From positions 62,001 to 126,000 of the forward strand of contig JAISUS010000029.1 of assembly GCA_031271965.1 (NCBI GenBank): a stretch of 64,000 nucleotides of DNA, written 5' to 3'. Source of the DNA: Prevotella sp. (lineage in GTDB: Bacteria; Bacteroidota; Bacteroidia; Bacteroidales; Dysgonomonadaceae). Within the stretch, counting starts at the first letter, position 1. Each line of letters begins with the position of its first letter. Under the pieces are notes generated by a model. That model worked only from the letters and a program-made list of their open reading frames with translations, made no database searches and was not told the DNA's origin. Made by a program: the position numbers and the translations under genes. Of the stretch, positions 34,557 to 42,150 are shown piece by piece.

Positions 34557-34895
34557 ATGAGCAGTGTGATGGAAGTCATAAGAAAAGTTGGTCTTTTCTT
34601 ATTTGGAATAGTTCTTATTATTTGGGGATATAGGGCGAATGCCGCTACTAAAAATGAAGGCGCAATTTCTGCTAAAGGTGGAATTTCCCCTATATTAAAG
34701 GCATTAGAGGAAAATCTAAAACAGCAGCAAGAGGCCCGGAAAGCTGAAAAAGCCCAAAAGAAAGAAGAACCTGTAAAAGAGACAAAAGCTTCCTTGCCAA
34801 TTGAGAAGAAAAAGGAAGAAAAGAAAGAGACAAAAGTTGAGGAGCAAACTGTAATAGAAAAAGAGACACCGGAGGAATCTTCAGGTACAGAATGA
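34557..34895 (+). CDS. Small membrane-anchored protein with charged tail, first gene of the RnfCD operon
   Basis: The 112-residue protein has one N-terminal hydrophobic helix (about 10-28, VGLFLFGIVLIIWGYRA) and a Lys/Glu-rich, disordered-looking tail (about 55-112). I do not recognise a family, and no Fe-S, FMN-binding or SGAT-type flavinylation motif is seen. Its stop overlaps the start of the ApbE-like gene (ATGA), so translation is coupled. Position suggests a membrane tether or assembly factor for the redox proteins encoded next; this is inference. Confidence 0.75.
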   Translation: MSSVMEVIRKVGLFLFGIVLIIWGYRANAATKNEGAISAKGGISPILKALEENLKQQQEARKAEKAQKKEEPVKETKASLPIEKKKEEKKETKVEEQTVIEKETPEESSGTE

Positions 34896-35821
34896 GTACA
34901 GATAGGCTATATAAGGCACAAACGAGATTTCTTTTTCATGCCCATATTAAGATAAAAATCTCTGTATTTTATCCCGATTCTGTATTTGATATGCTATTTG
35001 CGGTATTGGAAAAAATTGACAGGGAATATAATTCCTATCAGTCTGGATCATATATAGACCTTATAAATAAATCGGCAGGTTGCTTTGTTGATGTAAACGG
35101 CGAGACTGCCGATATATTGAAAAAGGTGATTTTTTTATCTAATTTTTTTGAAGGTGCATATGATATAACGATTATGCCGCTTATACGGTTGTGGGGATTC
35201 TATAAAGAGCATCAGCACAAAGTACCTTCACCCGAGGAAATAAATGCCATAAAACCTTTGGTGGATTATAGAAAAATAGAAATATTGGACAATAAGGTTC
35301 GAATAGCCGAAGGGCAGGAAATCATAACAGGTTCGTTTATTAAAGCATATGCGGTGGACAAGCTGATCGAAAAAATGAAAGAAACAGGTATTTCTGATGC
35401 TATAATCAATGCCGGAGGAAGCACTATTTATGCATTGAACGATGAAGCTCATCCATCGTGGGAAATAATAACTCGAAGTCCCGGTAATGAATCGTTATTA
35501 TTTAATTTAAAAATGGCAAACTGTTGTTATTCAACTTCGTCCCAATCGAAAACTCATATCAATATAGAAGGCAAACAATACGGGCATATTTTGAATCCGG
35601 TTACGGGTTATCCATCTCTTAATAAACAAGTCGGTATTGTGAGTGATAGCTGTATCGTGGGAGATATTGTTTCTACAGGATTATTTAATGAAACGCCCGA
35701 AGGATTTCTGAAGAAGATGGACTCTCTGTCTAAATATTATAAATTGGAAGGATACATAATGAATGAGGACGGCGGGGTTACTTGCTCCGAAGGGTTCCGA
35801 TATTATCATAATAGCTTATGA
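34892..35821 (+). CDS. ApbE-like FAD:protein FMN transferase
   Basis: ApbE enzymes attach FMN covalently to Thr/Ser of partner proteins such as RnfG, RnfD and NqrB/C. The 309-residue protein shows the fold by REYNSYQSGSYIDLIN, NAGGSTIYAL, HILNPVTGYP and VGDIVSTGLF (metal Asp kept). The usual DxGGxxKG motif is changed to ITGSFIKA. There is no signal peptide or lipobox, unlike most ApbE proteins, which act in the periplasm. It overlaps both neighbours by 4 bases. Activity is uncertain. Confidence 0.82.
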   Translation: MSTDRLYKAQTRFLFHAHIKIKISVFYPDSVFDMLFAVLEKIDREYNSYQSGSYIDLINKSAGCFVDVNGETADILKKVIFLSNFFEGAYDITIMPLIRLWGFYKEHQHKVPSPEEINAIKPLVDYRKIEILDNKVRIAEGQEIITGSFIKAYAVDKLIEKMKETGISDAIINAGGSTIYALNDEAHPSWEIITRSPGNESLLFNLKMANCCYSTSSQSKTHINIEGKQYGHILNPVTGYPSLNKQVGIVSDSCIVGDIVSTGLFNETPEGFLKKMDSLSKYYKLEGYIMNEDGGVTCSEGFRYYHNSL

Positions 35822-37107
35822 TGCATATATTTTCGATGAAAGGAAAAACGAAGGAGATGTTGATACAGCCATTGGCTGATGCTCCTTTTCTGTATATGCC
35901 CCTATTGAAATATGCGGGTAGTGTTCCGGCGCCTATTGTAAAAATAGGAGATATTGTCAAGAAATATCAGCTTATAGCTCAAATCCCGGAAGGTGTAAAT
36001 TGGGCTTCCAATGTTCATTCTCCGGTATCGGGAATGGTTCACGACATAAAGGAATATCCACAGGCAGATGGTCAGCCGCTTCTTACGATTGTTATAAAAA
36101 ATGATTTTAAGGAAACGGAAACAGTGCTGCAAGAGGAGAGACAGGGTTATACTTCTGAAGACATAATCGATCTGATAGAAAAGGGAGGAGTCGTAGGAGA
36201 AGGAGGAGCTCAATTTCCGACAGCATCTAAATATAGGCTCGAAGGGCGACAAATAAACACGTTCATTATTAATGGCGCAGAGTGTGAGCCATATCTTACA
36301 GCCGACTATGCTATTATGGCAGAACGGACGGAAAAGTTATTTCAAGGAATCAATATACTGAATAGCATCTTGCAAGCTCAAGATGTTGTAATAGCTATTG
36401 AGGAGCAGAATAAAGAACTACAAAAGATTTTTGCTCCGTTTCTCCGTAAAAAAGAATTTGAAAAAATCAGAGTTTTTATTCTTTCCAACGAATATCCTCA
36501 AGGGGGAGAATTGCAGCTTATAAAATCGGTTACAGGCATTGAAATGCCTCGCAACCAACGCCCCCGTGATGTAGGAGTTATTGTAAATAATGTGGGTACA
36601 ATATATGCGGCATATGAAGCCGTCGTAAACAGTAAGCCTGTTATCAGCCGTATAATAACGATATCGGGTGAGGAATCGGAATATTGCGGCAATTTTGAGA
36701 TAAAAGTCGGGACGCCTATTGGTCATATCCTTAACTTGTTCGGACTTACTACTAATAATAAGACTATCGTCTTAGGTGGGCCCATGATGGGCAAAGCAGT
36801 AACGGATTGGTCTATACCTATCACAAAGGGAAGCGGAGGAGTCTTATTCCTTAAAAAAGAGAAATTTAAACGAAGTAATTGTATATCATGCGGCTACTGT
36901 GTGGATGTATGTCCGATGCACTTGATGCCTATGAAGTTTGAAGAATATTTCAGAAGAGGCAAATATTTCAACCTGGAAAAGTATAGTATTAGCAGTTGTA
37001 TCGAATGTGCTGCTTGTGAATATATTTGCCCCAGCAATGTGCCACTTATAGAGAGTATAAAAGAAGGGAAAATAAAATTAAAACAGTTGGCAGATGCAAT
37101 ACAATAA
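35818..37107 (+). CDS. rnfC: Ion-translocating electron transport complex subunit RnfC
   Basis: RnfC is the peripheral, NuoF-like subunit of Rnf that binds NADH/FMN and passes electrons to the membrane part. The 429-residue protein has the RnfC N-terminal barrel-sandwich hybrid (LIQPLADAPFLYMPLLKYAG), the flavin/NADH-type loop GGVVGEGGAQFPTASK, INGAECEPYLTADY, and two [4Fe-4S] motifs, CISCGYCVDVCP (about 355-366) and CIECAACEYICP (about 394-405). The gene overlaps rnfD by 14 bases. RnfA, B, E and G are not encoded nearby. Confidence 0.92.
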   Translation: MMHIFSMKGKTKEMLIQPLADAPFLYMPLLKYAGSVPAPIVKIGDIVKKYQLIAQIPEGVNWASNVHSPVSGMVHDIKEYPQADGQPLLTIVIKNDFKETETVLQEERQGYTSEDIIDLIEKGGVVGEGGAQFPTASKYRLEGRQINTFIINGAECEPYLTADYAIMAERTEKLFQGINILNSILQAQDVVIAIEEQNKELQKIFAPFLRKKEFEKIRVFILSNEYPQGGELQLIKSVTGIEMPRNQRPRDVGVIVNNVGTIYAAYEAVVNSKPVISRIITISGEESEYCGNFEIKVGTPIGHILNLFGLTTNNKTIVLGGPMMGKAVTDWSIPITKGSGGVLFLKKEKFKRSNCISCGYCVDVCPMHLMPMKFEEYFRRGKYFNLEKYSISSCIECAACEYICPSNVPLIESIKEGKIKLKQLADAIQ

Positions 37108-38191
37108 AACGATATATGCTCCTTTTGTAAGAAAAGATGATAGTACCAGCAAGGTGATGACCGATGTCATTTTGGCCCTATTGCCTTGTGTTGTAATGTC
37201 GTATCTGGCTTTTGGCTATGTGCCTCTGATGGTTGTGCTTGTAGCCGTAGGAAGTGCGTTAGTTACGGAATTTATATTTTCTGCCATATTTTTTAAGCAG
37301 ACCGATTCTGTATCCGATGGATCAGCTATTATAACGGGTCTTTTGCTGGCCTTTACTATTGCCCCTTTTACACCCTTGCATGTTGTTGCATTTGGTGGGG
37401 CCATGGCCGTACTTTTTGGTAAATTATTGTGGGGAGGTTTAGGACGGAATATATTTAATCCGGCTCTTGTCGGACGTGAGTTTATGACTGTATTTTTTCC
37501 TGTAGTAATGACTTCGAGGACTATATGGTACGATAAGACGGCTGTCAATTTGCAGGAAATAAATATATTCGGAGATAATTTTTTCAATGAATTGTTTTTC
37601 AGAGCATCCGGAGCAATAGGGGAGTATTCTATATTCTTTTTGGTATTAGGAGGCCTGTTTTTACTTCTGAAACGGCGTATATCATGGCATATCCCATTTG
37701 CGTTGCTGGTTGCTTTTACAGCTCTTTTATTTATTTTTTCAGGGTATAATATACAATTCTCTTTAGGAGGCTTATTGTTGGGAGCTATCTTTATGGCAAC
37801 AGATATGCCCTCCAGTGCATCTACTAGCAATGGAAAACTATACTATGGTGCAATGATTGGGGTGGTGGCCGTCATTTGTATCCTCAATGATGTGCGTTAT
37901 GAGTATATGTCTTATTCTATCTTGTTACTTAATGCTTTTACTAAACCTATAGATTGGGTTTTCCGCCCTAAAGTATGGGGACAAAAGCTGGATATAATGA
38001 CGCGTTTGTGGCAGGCGTTGTCTGTTACGGGGGGAATTGTTATGGTCGCTTTTGCTGTGATATATATACACCATTTGGGTGGGATCATGTATTTGGTATT
38101 TATATATATAGCCTTTTGTATTGTTTGGTTTATAGCTAAAGAAATGCGTAATATAGAAGTCATCTTGACTTTTAGTAACCGGAAAAAATAG
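37094..38191 (+). CDS. rnfD: RnfD/NqrB-like membrane subunit
   Basis: RnfD is a polytopic flavoprotein of Rnf complexes. The 365-residue protein has about ten hydrophobic segments, the conserved GGLGRNIFNPALVGREFM and the ATDMPSSA-type block. The usual SGATP-type flavinylation motif before the GxIGE loop is missing (RASGAIGEYS is all that remains). About 60 residues with two extra hydrophobic segments follow the usual C-terminal end near RPKVWG. It is the last gene of the operon; its partner proteins would have to be encoded elsewhere. Confidence 0.88.
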   Translation: MQYNKTIYAPFVRKDDSTSKVMTDVILALLPCVVMSYLAFGYVPLMVVLVAVGSALVTEFIFSAIFFKQTDSVSDGSAIITGLLLAFTIAPFTPLHVVAFGGAMAVLFGKLLWGGLGRNIFNPALVGREFMTVFFPVVMTSRTIWYDKTAVNLQEINIFGDNFFNELFFRASGAIGEYSIFFLVLGGLFLLLKRRISWHIPFALLVAFTALLFIFSGYNIQFSLGGLLLGAIFMATDMPSSASTSNGKLYYGAMIGVVAVICILNDVRYEYMSYSILLLNAFTKPIDWVFRPKVWGQKLDIMTRLWQALSVTGGIVMVAFAVIYIHHLGGIMYLVFIYIAFCIVWFIAKEMRNIEVILTFSNRKK

Positions 38192-38331
38192 GGACGCATT
38201 ACTTTTGTAAAAGCTAAACAACAAATTATTAACGCTTCCTATAATACTTTTAATATACCTTATTCGTCGCATATCTCAAATTCCAAATAATTTCCCGGAT
38301 AATAGTTGTTAGAAACAGTGATAATTAACCG

Positions 38332-38362
38332 TTGTTACATAGTGTTATCTTTGTTACATTTG
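38332..38362 (+). promoter_or_regulatory. Promoter of the CsgG-type cassette
   Basis: TTG (38332-38334), 20 bases, TACATTTG (38355-38362). This lies in the 325-base gap before 38517, giving a leader of about 150 bases in which no other gene-like ORF or strong hairpin was seen. Confidence 0.7.
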
Positions 38363-38516
38363 TTTCATTCATAGCAATGTATGGATACATAAATATAATG
38401 AAAATAAAAAGTCAAGATGACTTCATAATAAATAAATAATTTTTCTTAGATAATTTTCGATTTATTCGTTAAAACTTTATATTATTGTATTACTATTTAT
38501 CTATAAAATTTCATCT

Positions 38517-39449
38517 ATGAAGAATTATCGCATTTTATGCCTTAGCTTGACTTTATTTATTGCACTTTTTTCTTATTCTCAGAAGAAAGAAACACACATA
38601 GAGTTACAAGTGCAGGAAGGAAAAGAGCAAGGCAAAACACTAAAAAGAAAAGTAGCTATTGCACGTTTCTCTAACGAAACGCAATATGGAAAGGGCATAT
38701 TCTATGATAAGGAAAATGATCCTATGGCAAAACAGGCTCTTGATATTTTATCGAACAAATTGGCTGCGAGTGACAAGTTTATCTTGTTAGAACGATCTGA
38801 TTTGGATAAGATTTTGGCTGAAAATGAAAAAGGAGGTGATTTTAAGAGTGTTGGGGCCGATTATATTATTGTAGGCTCTATAACAGAGTTCGGAAGAAAG
38901 AACCTTGGCGATGCAGGTGTATTTACCCGCACCAAAACACAAGTGGCGGAGGCTGCTGTTAATATCAGGCTTATTGATGTTTCTTCAGGGCAGATTATAT
39001 ATTCGGAGGAGGCAAAAGGCGATGCCGAGTTGAAAAGCAAATCCACATTAGGAGTTGGTGCTTCTGCTGACTTTGACGCAACTTTGAGTGATAAAGCTAT
39101 ATCTGTTGCGATATCGAAACTTGTTGAAAATGTAATAAATAATTGTATGGATCGTCCATGGAAAGCTTATTTCCTAACAGTGGACGGTGACGATATCTAT
39201 ATTACGGGAGGTAAAAGCCAGGGTATATCGGTTGGGGATACCTTTACTGTAAAAGAGAAGGGTCGTTCGGTAAAGAACCCTCAAACGGGAATGGCTATGG
39301 AGCTACCGGGCAAGGAAATAGGAAAAATAAAGATAACCTTTACAGGGGGTGATAATTCTCAATCAGAATTTTCTTTGGTAGAGTTTACCGCCGGACAAAT
39401 TGATACAAATAAATTGGATAACTATTATATAGAGGAGATAAAGAAATGA
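38517..39449 (+). CDS. CsgG/HfaB-family envelope protein
   Basis: The 310-residue protein has a signal peptide (about 1-21, cut after YSQ) and a CsgG-type domain (about 42-205): KVAIARFSNET, ERSDLDKILAE, GADYIIVGSITEFG and NIRLIDVSSGQIIYSEEAKG. The C-terminal part has the SH3-like flagellar-assembly-type fold signature ISVGDTFTVKEKG. CsgG in curli systems forms a secretion pore in the outer membrane, but related proteins with the DUF4810/DUF799 partners encoded here have no known substrate. It overlaps the next gene by 4 bases. Confidence 0.88.
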   Translation: MKNYRILCLSLTLFIALFSYSQKKETHIELQVQEGKEQGKTLKRKVAIARFSNETQYGKGIFYDKENDPMAKQALDILSNKLAASDKFILLERSDLDKILAENEKGGDFKSVGADYIIVGSITEFGRKNLGDAGVFTRTKTQVAEAAVNIRLIDVSSGQIIYSEEAKGDAELKSKSTLGVGASADFDATLSDKAISVAISKLVENVINNCMDRPWKAYFLTVDGDDIYITGGKSQGISVGDTFTVKEKGRSVKNPQTGMAMELPGKEIGKIKITFTGGDNSQSEFSLVEFTAGQIDTNKLDNYYIEEIKK

Positions 39450-39790
39450 AGAAATATATCTGGATGGTAATAGTTACCATATTTGCGCTAAGTGCATGTA
39501 CAGCAGGAAGAACAACAGAGTCGAAAGGTCTCGAGAATCAGGCTTACCTACAGTTTACAATAGTAAAAGGAAGTGCGGATAAATATTTCGATGGAGTTGA
39601 AGTCTATGTGGACGATAATGCTCCGTTCAAAGCTAAAGTTGATCTGATACAAGGTAAAACTGTAAAGGGAAATACATATGTTATAAAAACAGGAAAACGA
39701 CATGTAAAAGTAGTGTATAGAGGTGATGTTTTGTTCGAAAAAGACGTTATGCTTGGTACACAAGAAACACGAAAAATACAGTTACCTTAA
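39446..39790 (+). CDS. Small lipoprotein inside the CsgG cassette
   Basis: The 114-residue protein has a lipoprotein signal peptide with lipobox LSAC (Cys18), followed by a small beta-rich domain of about 90 residues that looks like a carboxypeptidase-regulatory or PEGA-type fold (FDGVEVYVDDNAPFKAKVD, RHVKVVYRGDVLFEKDV). It is not part of the usual three-gene CsgG/DUF4810/DUF799 set. The ATGA overlap with the CsgG-type gene indicates joint translation. The PEGA-like assignment is tentative. Confidence 0.75.
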   Translation: MKKYIWMVIVTIFALSACTAGRTTESKGLENQAYLQFTIVKGSADKYFDGVEVYVDDNAPFKAKVDLIQGKTVKGNTYVIKTGKRHVKVVYRGDVLFEKDVMLGTQETRKIQLP

Positions 39791-39814
39791 TACTAATAAA
39801 CTAATCTATAATTT

Positions 39815-40177
39815 ATGAAAAAATTGATTTTAGGGTCAACCTTTATGCTTGCCTTATTAGCGGTTGGTTGTACCCCTTCTCAAAAAACATTGTATAATTG
39901 GGGAAACTATCAGCAAGAAGCACACGATTATGTTAAAAACAGTACAGATGCTAGTCTCGACGATCTGTTAAAGGTCTATGGAGAGATGATAAATAAGCAA
40001 ACAGGTACAAGAAAAACGATTCCTCCGGGCATTTGTGCCGATTATGGATATTTACTTGTTAAAAAAGGGAAAAAAGCAGAAGGGATTGCTATGATGAAAA
40101 AAGAAGTAGCATTATATCCTGAATCAGCAGCCTTTATGTCACGAATCATTAAAAAATTAGAGAATGAAAGCAATTAA
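39815..40177 (+). CDS. DUF4810 lipoprotein
   Basis: The 120-residue protein has a lipoprotein signal (lipobox AVGC, Cys19) and the short helical DUF4810 domain with LYNWGNYQQEAHDYVKN and a TPR-like C-terminus (KKGKKAEGIAMMKKEVALYP). It is the typical middle partner of CsgG and DUF799 proteins. It overlaps the DUF799 gene by 14 bases. Confidence 0.88.
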   Translation: MKKLILGSTFMLALLAVGCTPSQKTLYNWGNYQQEAHDYVKNSTDASLDDLLKVYGEMINKQTGTRKTIPPGICADYGYLLVKKGKKAEGIAMMKKEVALYPESAAFMSRIIKKLENESN

Positions 40178-40853
40178 ATTATTTATAATCGCACTATTGG
40201 CAATATCGGCCTTGTCTTCATGTACCACAACTAGTAAACATACAAAAGCTGATATGTATGCAGCAATGTATGGGCAACATCCCCTTAGTATAGCTGTAAT
40301 GCCACCTATCAATAAGACTAATAATGTAGATGCTAAAGAGTATCTTTTCTTTACTCTGTCTCAGCCGCTGGCAGAAAGAGGATATTATGTTTTTCCGGCA
40401 TTCTTAACGATGGAAATGTTTAAATCAGAAAGTGCTTATGATGCTGAAATGTATAAAGACGGCAGTTTAAGTAAATTTAAAGAAGTTCTTGGAGCGGATG
40501 CTGTACTATTTACTACTATCACAAAATGGGAAAAAGCCGCCGCTGCATCTAGTGTAAGAGTAGAGGTAGAATATTCTCTGAAGTCAACAGCGGACAATAA
40601 GGAAATTTTCCACAGAAAGGGTAACATCGTTTATGATGCATCTCTTAACACTAGTGGAGGAGGGCTTTTAGGAGCATTGGTTGGTATGGCTGCAAATGCT
40701 ATTAATACTGCAGCTACACCTCATGTCAAGGTAGCTCGTGCTGCAAACTTTTATACACTTACAGATATGCCTGCCGGACAATATAGTCCTGATTATAATC
40801 TGGATCAGACTAAGCCTGCCGGAGAGGAGGTCTTTTCTGTTACTACAAAATAA
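40164..40853 (+). CDS. DUF799 (GNA1162-type) lipoprotein
   Basis: The 229-residue protein has a lipoprotein signal peptide (lipobox LSSC, Cys20) and a DUF799 domain with PLSIAVMPPINKTNNVDA, FLTMEMFKSE and LGADAVLFTTITKWE. The fold is related to TolB/CsgG N-terminal domains. GNA1162 of Neisseria is a known surface-exposed relative in the same gene neighbourhood. It closes the operon before a strong hairpin. Confidence 0.88.
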   Translation: MKAIKLFIIALLAISALSSCTTTSKHTKADMYAAMYGQHPLSIAVMPPINKTNNVDAKEYLFFTLSQPLAERGYYVFPAFLTMEMFKSESAYDAEMYKDGSLSKFKEVLGADAVLFTTITKWEKAAAASSVRVEVEYSLKSTADNKEIFHRKGNIVYDASLNTSGGGLLGALVGMAANAINTAATPHVKVARAANFYTLTDMPAGQYSPDYNLDQTKPAGEEVFSVTTK

Positions 40854-40874
40854 ACAACTAGTGATAAGAGTAGG

Positions 40875-40906
40875 TAGGCTACACCTTATAGGGTAGCCTA
40901 TTTTTT
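40875..40906. terminator. Terminator after the DUF799 gene
   Basis: TAGGCTAC and GTAGCCTA form an 8-bp stem followed by six T residues; the minus-strand lipoprotein gene ends right beside it. Confidence 0.85.
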
Positions 40907-41435
40907 ATTCTAATATTTCTATTTGCTTTATGCTAATTCCTGTAAAACAATCATCCATACAATTTTCTGGTATAAAACCGCATAATGATATGAGTCCGTC
41001 ATTTTTAGCCTCGAAATAAGTCGTAAAACCTTTTCTTTTTTGTAACCAATCTTGCTCAGTTTTTAGATAAATTTCGTCTAATGTTAATGGCGCAGAAGCT
41101 CCGGTATTTTTATGTGTATTCAGTTCTTCTTTGTTTTCCACCCATTCTAACTCTTCTCCAAAATTTTCTTTGAGTTCATTTGCTATGTATGTATACTTAA
41201 AACTTCGCTGAACGACTTCTCCCTTATTTACGGTTATGATTGTTTTCCATGCTAAGCCTACCCACGAAGAGGATTCGGTTGTGTATTCATATGAATTATT
41301 AGATTTAGTTTTAAATTCTGACCATTTTTTATAGCTTTTTTTAAAGTTACTTTCATGTTCAAAATCGTTATTATCACAAGAATAAAATGTAGCGCAAACA
41401 GTAATTAGCAGTATAATATAAATTTTAATATTCAT
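40905..41435 (-). CDS. Lipoprotein of unknown function
   Basis: The 176-residue protein has a lipoprotein signal peptide (lipobox FYSC, Cys20) and a mature domain of about 150 residues containing YEYTTESSSWVGLAWKTIITV and a repeated-beta pattern. The layout resembles the DUF6174-type lipoproteins of Bacteroidota (a W-x-K-x-x-x-Y start and a short helical end), but the match is not certain. It ends against the terminator of the + strand cassette and is a single gene. Confidence 0.65.
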   Translation of the reverse strand: MNIKIYIILLITVCATFYSCDNNDFEHESNFKKSYKKWSEFKTKSNNSYEYTTESSSWVGLAWKTIITVNKGEVVQRSFKYTYIANELKENFGEELEWVENKEELNTHKNTGASAPLTLDEIYLKTEQDWLQKRKGFTTYFEAKNDGLISLCGFIPENCMDDCFTGISIKQIEILE

Positions 41436-41522
41436 AACACTATATGTTAAGTTAATTATTATGTACCTCTTAATGTTTGATGCAAACTACGTTTCTTTCG
41501 TTGCATTTGATTTTTATAAAAT

Positions 41523-41550
41523 AAAAAAAAGCTACCTGATAGGGTAGCTC
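41523..41550 (-). terminator. Terminator after the RRM gene
   Basis: AGCTACC and GGTAGCT form a 7-bp stem; on the minus strand eight T residues follow. Confidence 0.8.
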
Positions 41551-41573
41551 TTTTCTAATATCTAAAAGCTGAA

Positions 41574-41894
41574 TTAATATTCACGTCTTCTAAATCCACC
41601 GTTTCCACCTCTGTTGTTGTCAAAGTTTCTGCGAGGGCGATCGCTTCCTTCTGTACGAGGACGAGCTTCCGAAACAGAAATAGTTCTTCCGTCATATTCA
41701 GCACCGTTAAGTTCTTCGATAGCTTTTTGGCCAGCTGCATCGTCTGCCAATTCAACAAAACCATAACCTTTAGAACGGCCAGTAGCTCTGTCCATAATAA
41801 CTTTTGCTGAAGAGATTTCTCCGTATTCACTGAATAGATCTTTCAGATCGTTGTCGTTGATGCTGTAGCTCAACCCTGCAATAAAAATGTTCAT
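41574..41894 (-). CDS. RRM-domain RNA-binding protein
   Basis: The 106-residue protein is a single RNA-recognition motif with RNP2 IFIAGLSY (residues 3-10) and RNP1 KGYGFVEL (about 43-50), followed by an Arg/Gly-rich tail (RPRRNFDNNRGGNGGFRRR). Such small RRM proteins are abundant in Bacteroidota and act on mRNA. The gap of 256 bases upstream is free of genes, so the transcript has a long leader of about 150 bases if the TACATTTG box at 42052-42059 is used; long leaders with autoregulation are plausible. Confidence 0.92.
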   Translation of the reverse strand: MNIFIAGLSYSINDNDLKDLFSEYGEISSAKVIMDRATGRSKGYGFVELADDAAGQKAIEELNGAEYDGRTISVSEARPRTEGSDRPRRNFDNNRGGNGGFRRREY

Positions 41895-42051
41895 TGTAAA
41901 AAAATAAAATTAAATATTAAATACATTTTGCAGAAGAAGTAAATAAAAAAGGAAGCTAAAATAGACTAGACAAGAAAGGTTACCGGGTAAAGGAAAGGCG
42001 ACTTGAAAAGAAAAATTTAAACTACAAATATTAAGAACTCTAATGCAATAG

Positions 42052-42059
42052 CAAATGTA
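42052..42059 (-). promoter_or_regulatory. -7 box of the RRM gene
   Basis: The minus strand reads TACATTTG, an exact match to TAnnTTTG; a good -33 element is not visible. Confidence 0.45.
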
Positions 42060-42150
42060 AAAATAAAATTCAGTAATTTAATGTTTTAGGTAATTATTTT
42101 TTGTATTAAATGTTATTTTAAGAATTTTATCCATCATTTTGATATAACTC

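Noticed and set aside
37216-37830. 204-codon minus-strand ORF opposite rnfD
   Set aside because: It is antisense to a well-supported membrane protein gene, and no promoter or family was seen.
38380-38442. 20-codon leader ORF before the CsgG-type gene
   Set aside because: AT-rich, no ribosome binding site and no conserved features; not supportable as a gene.
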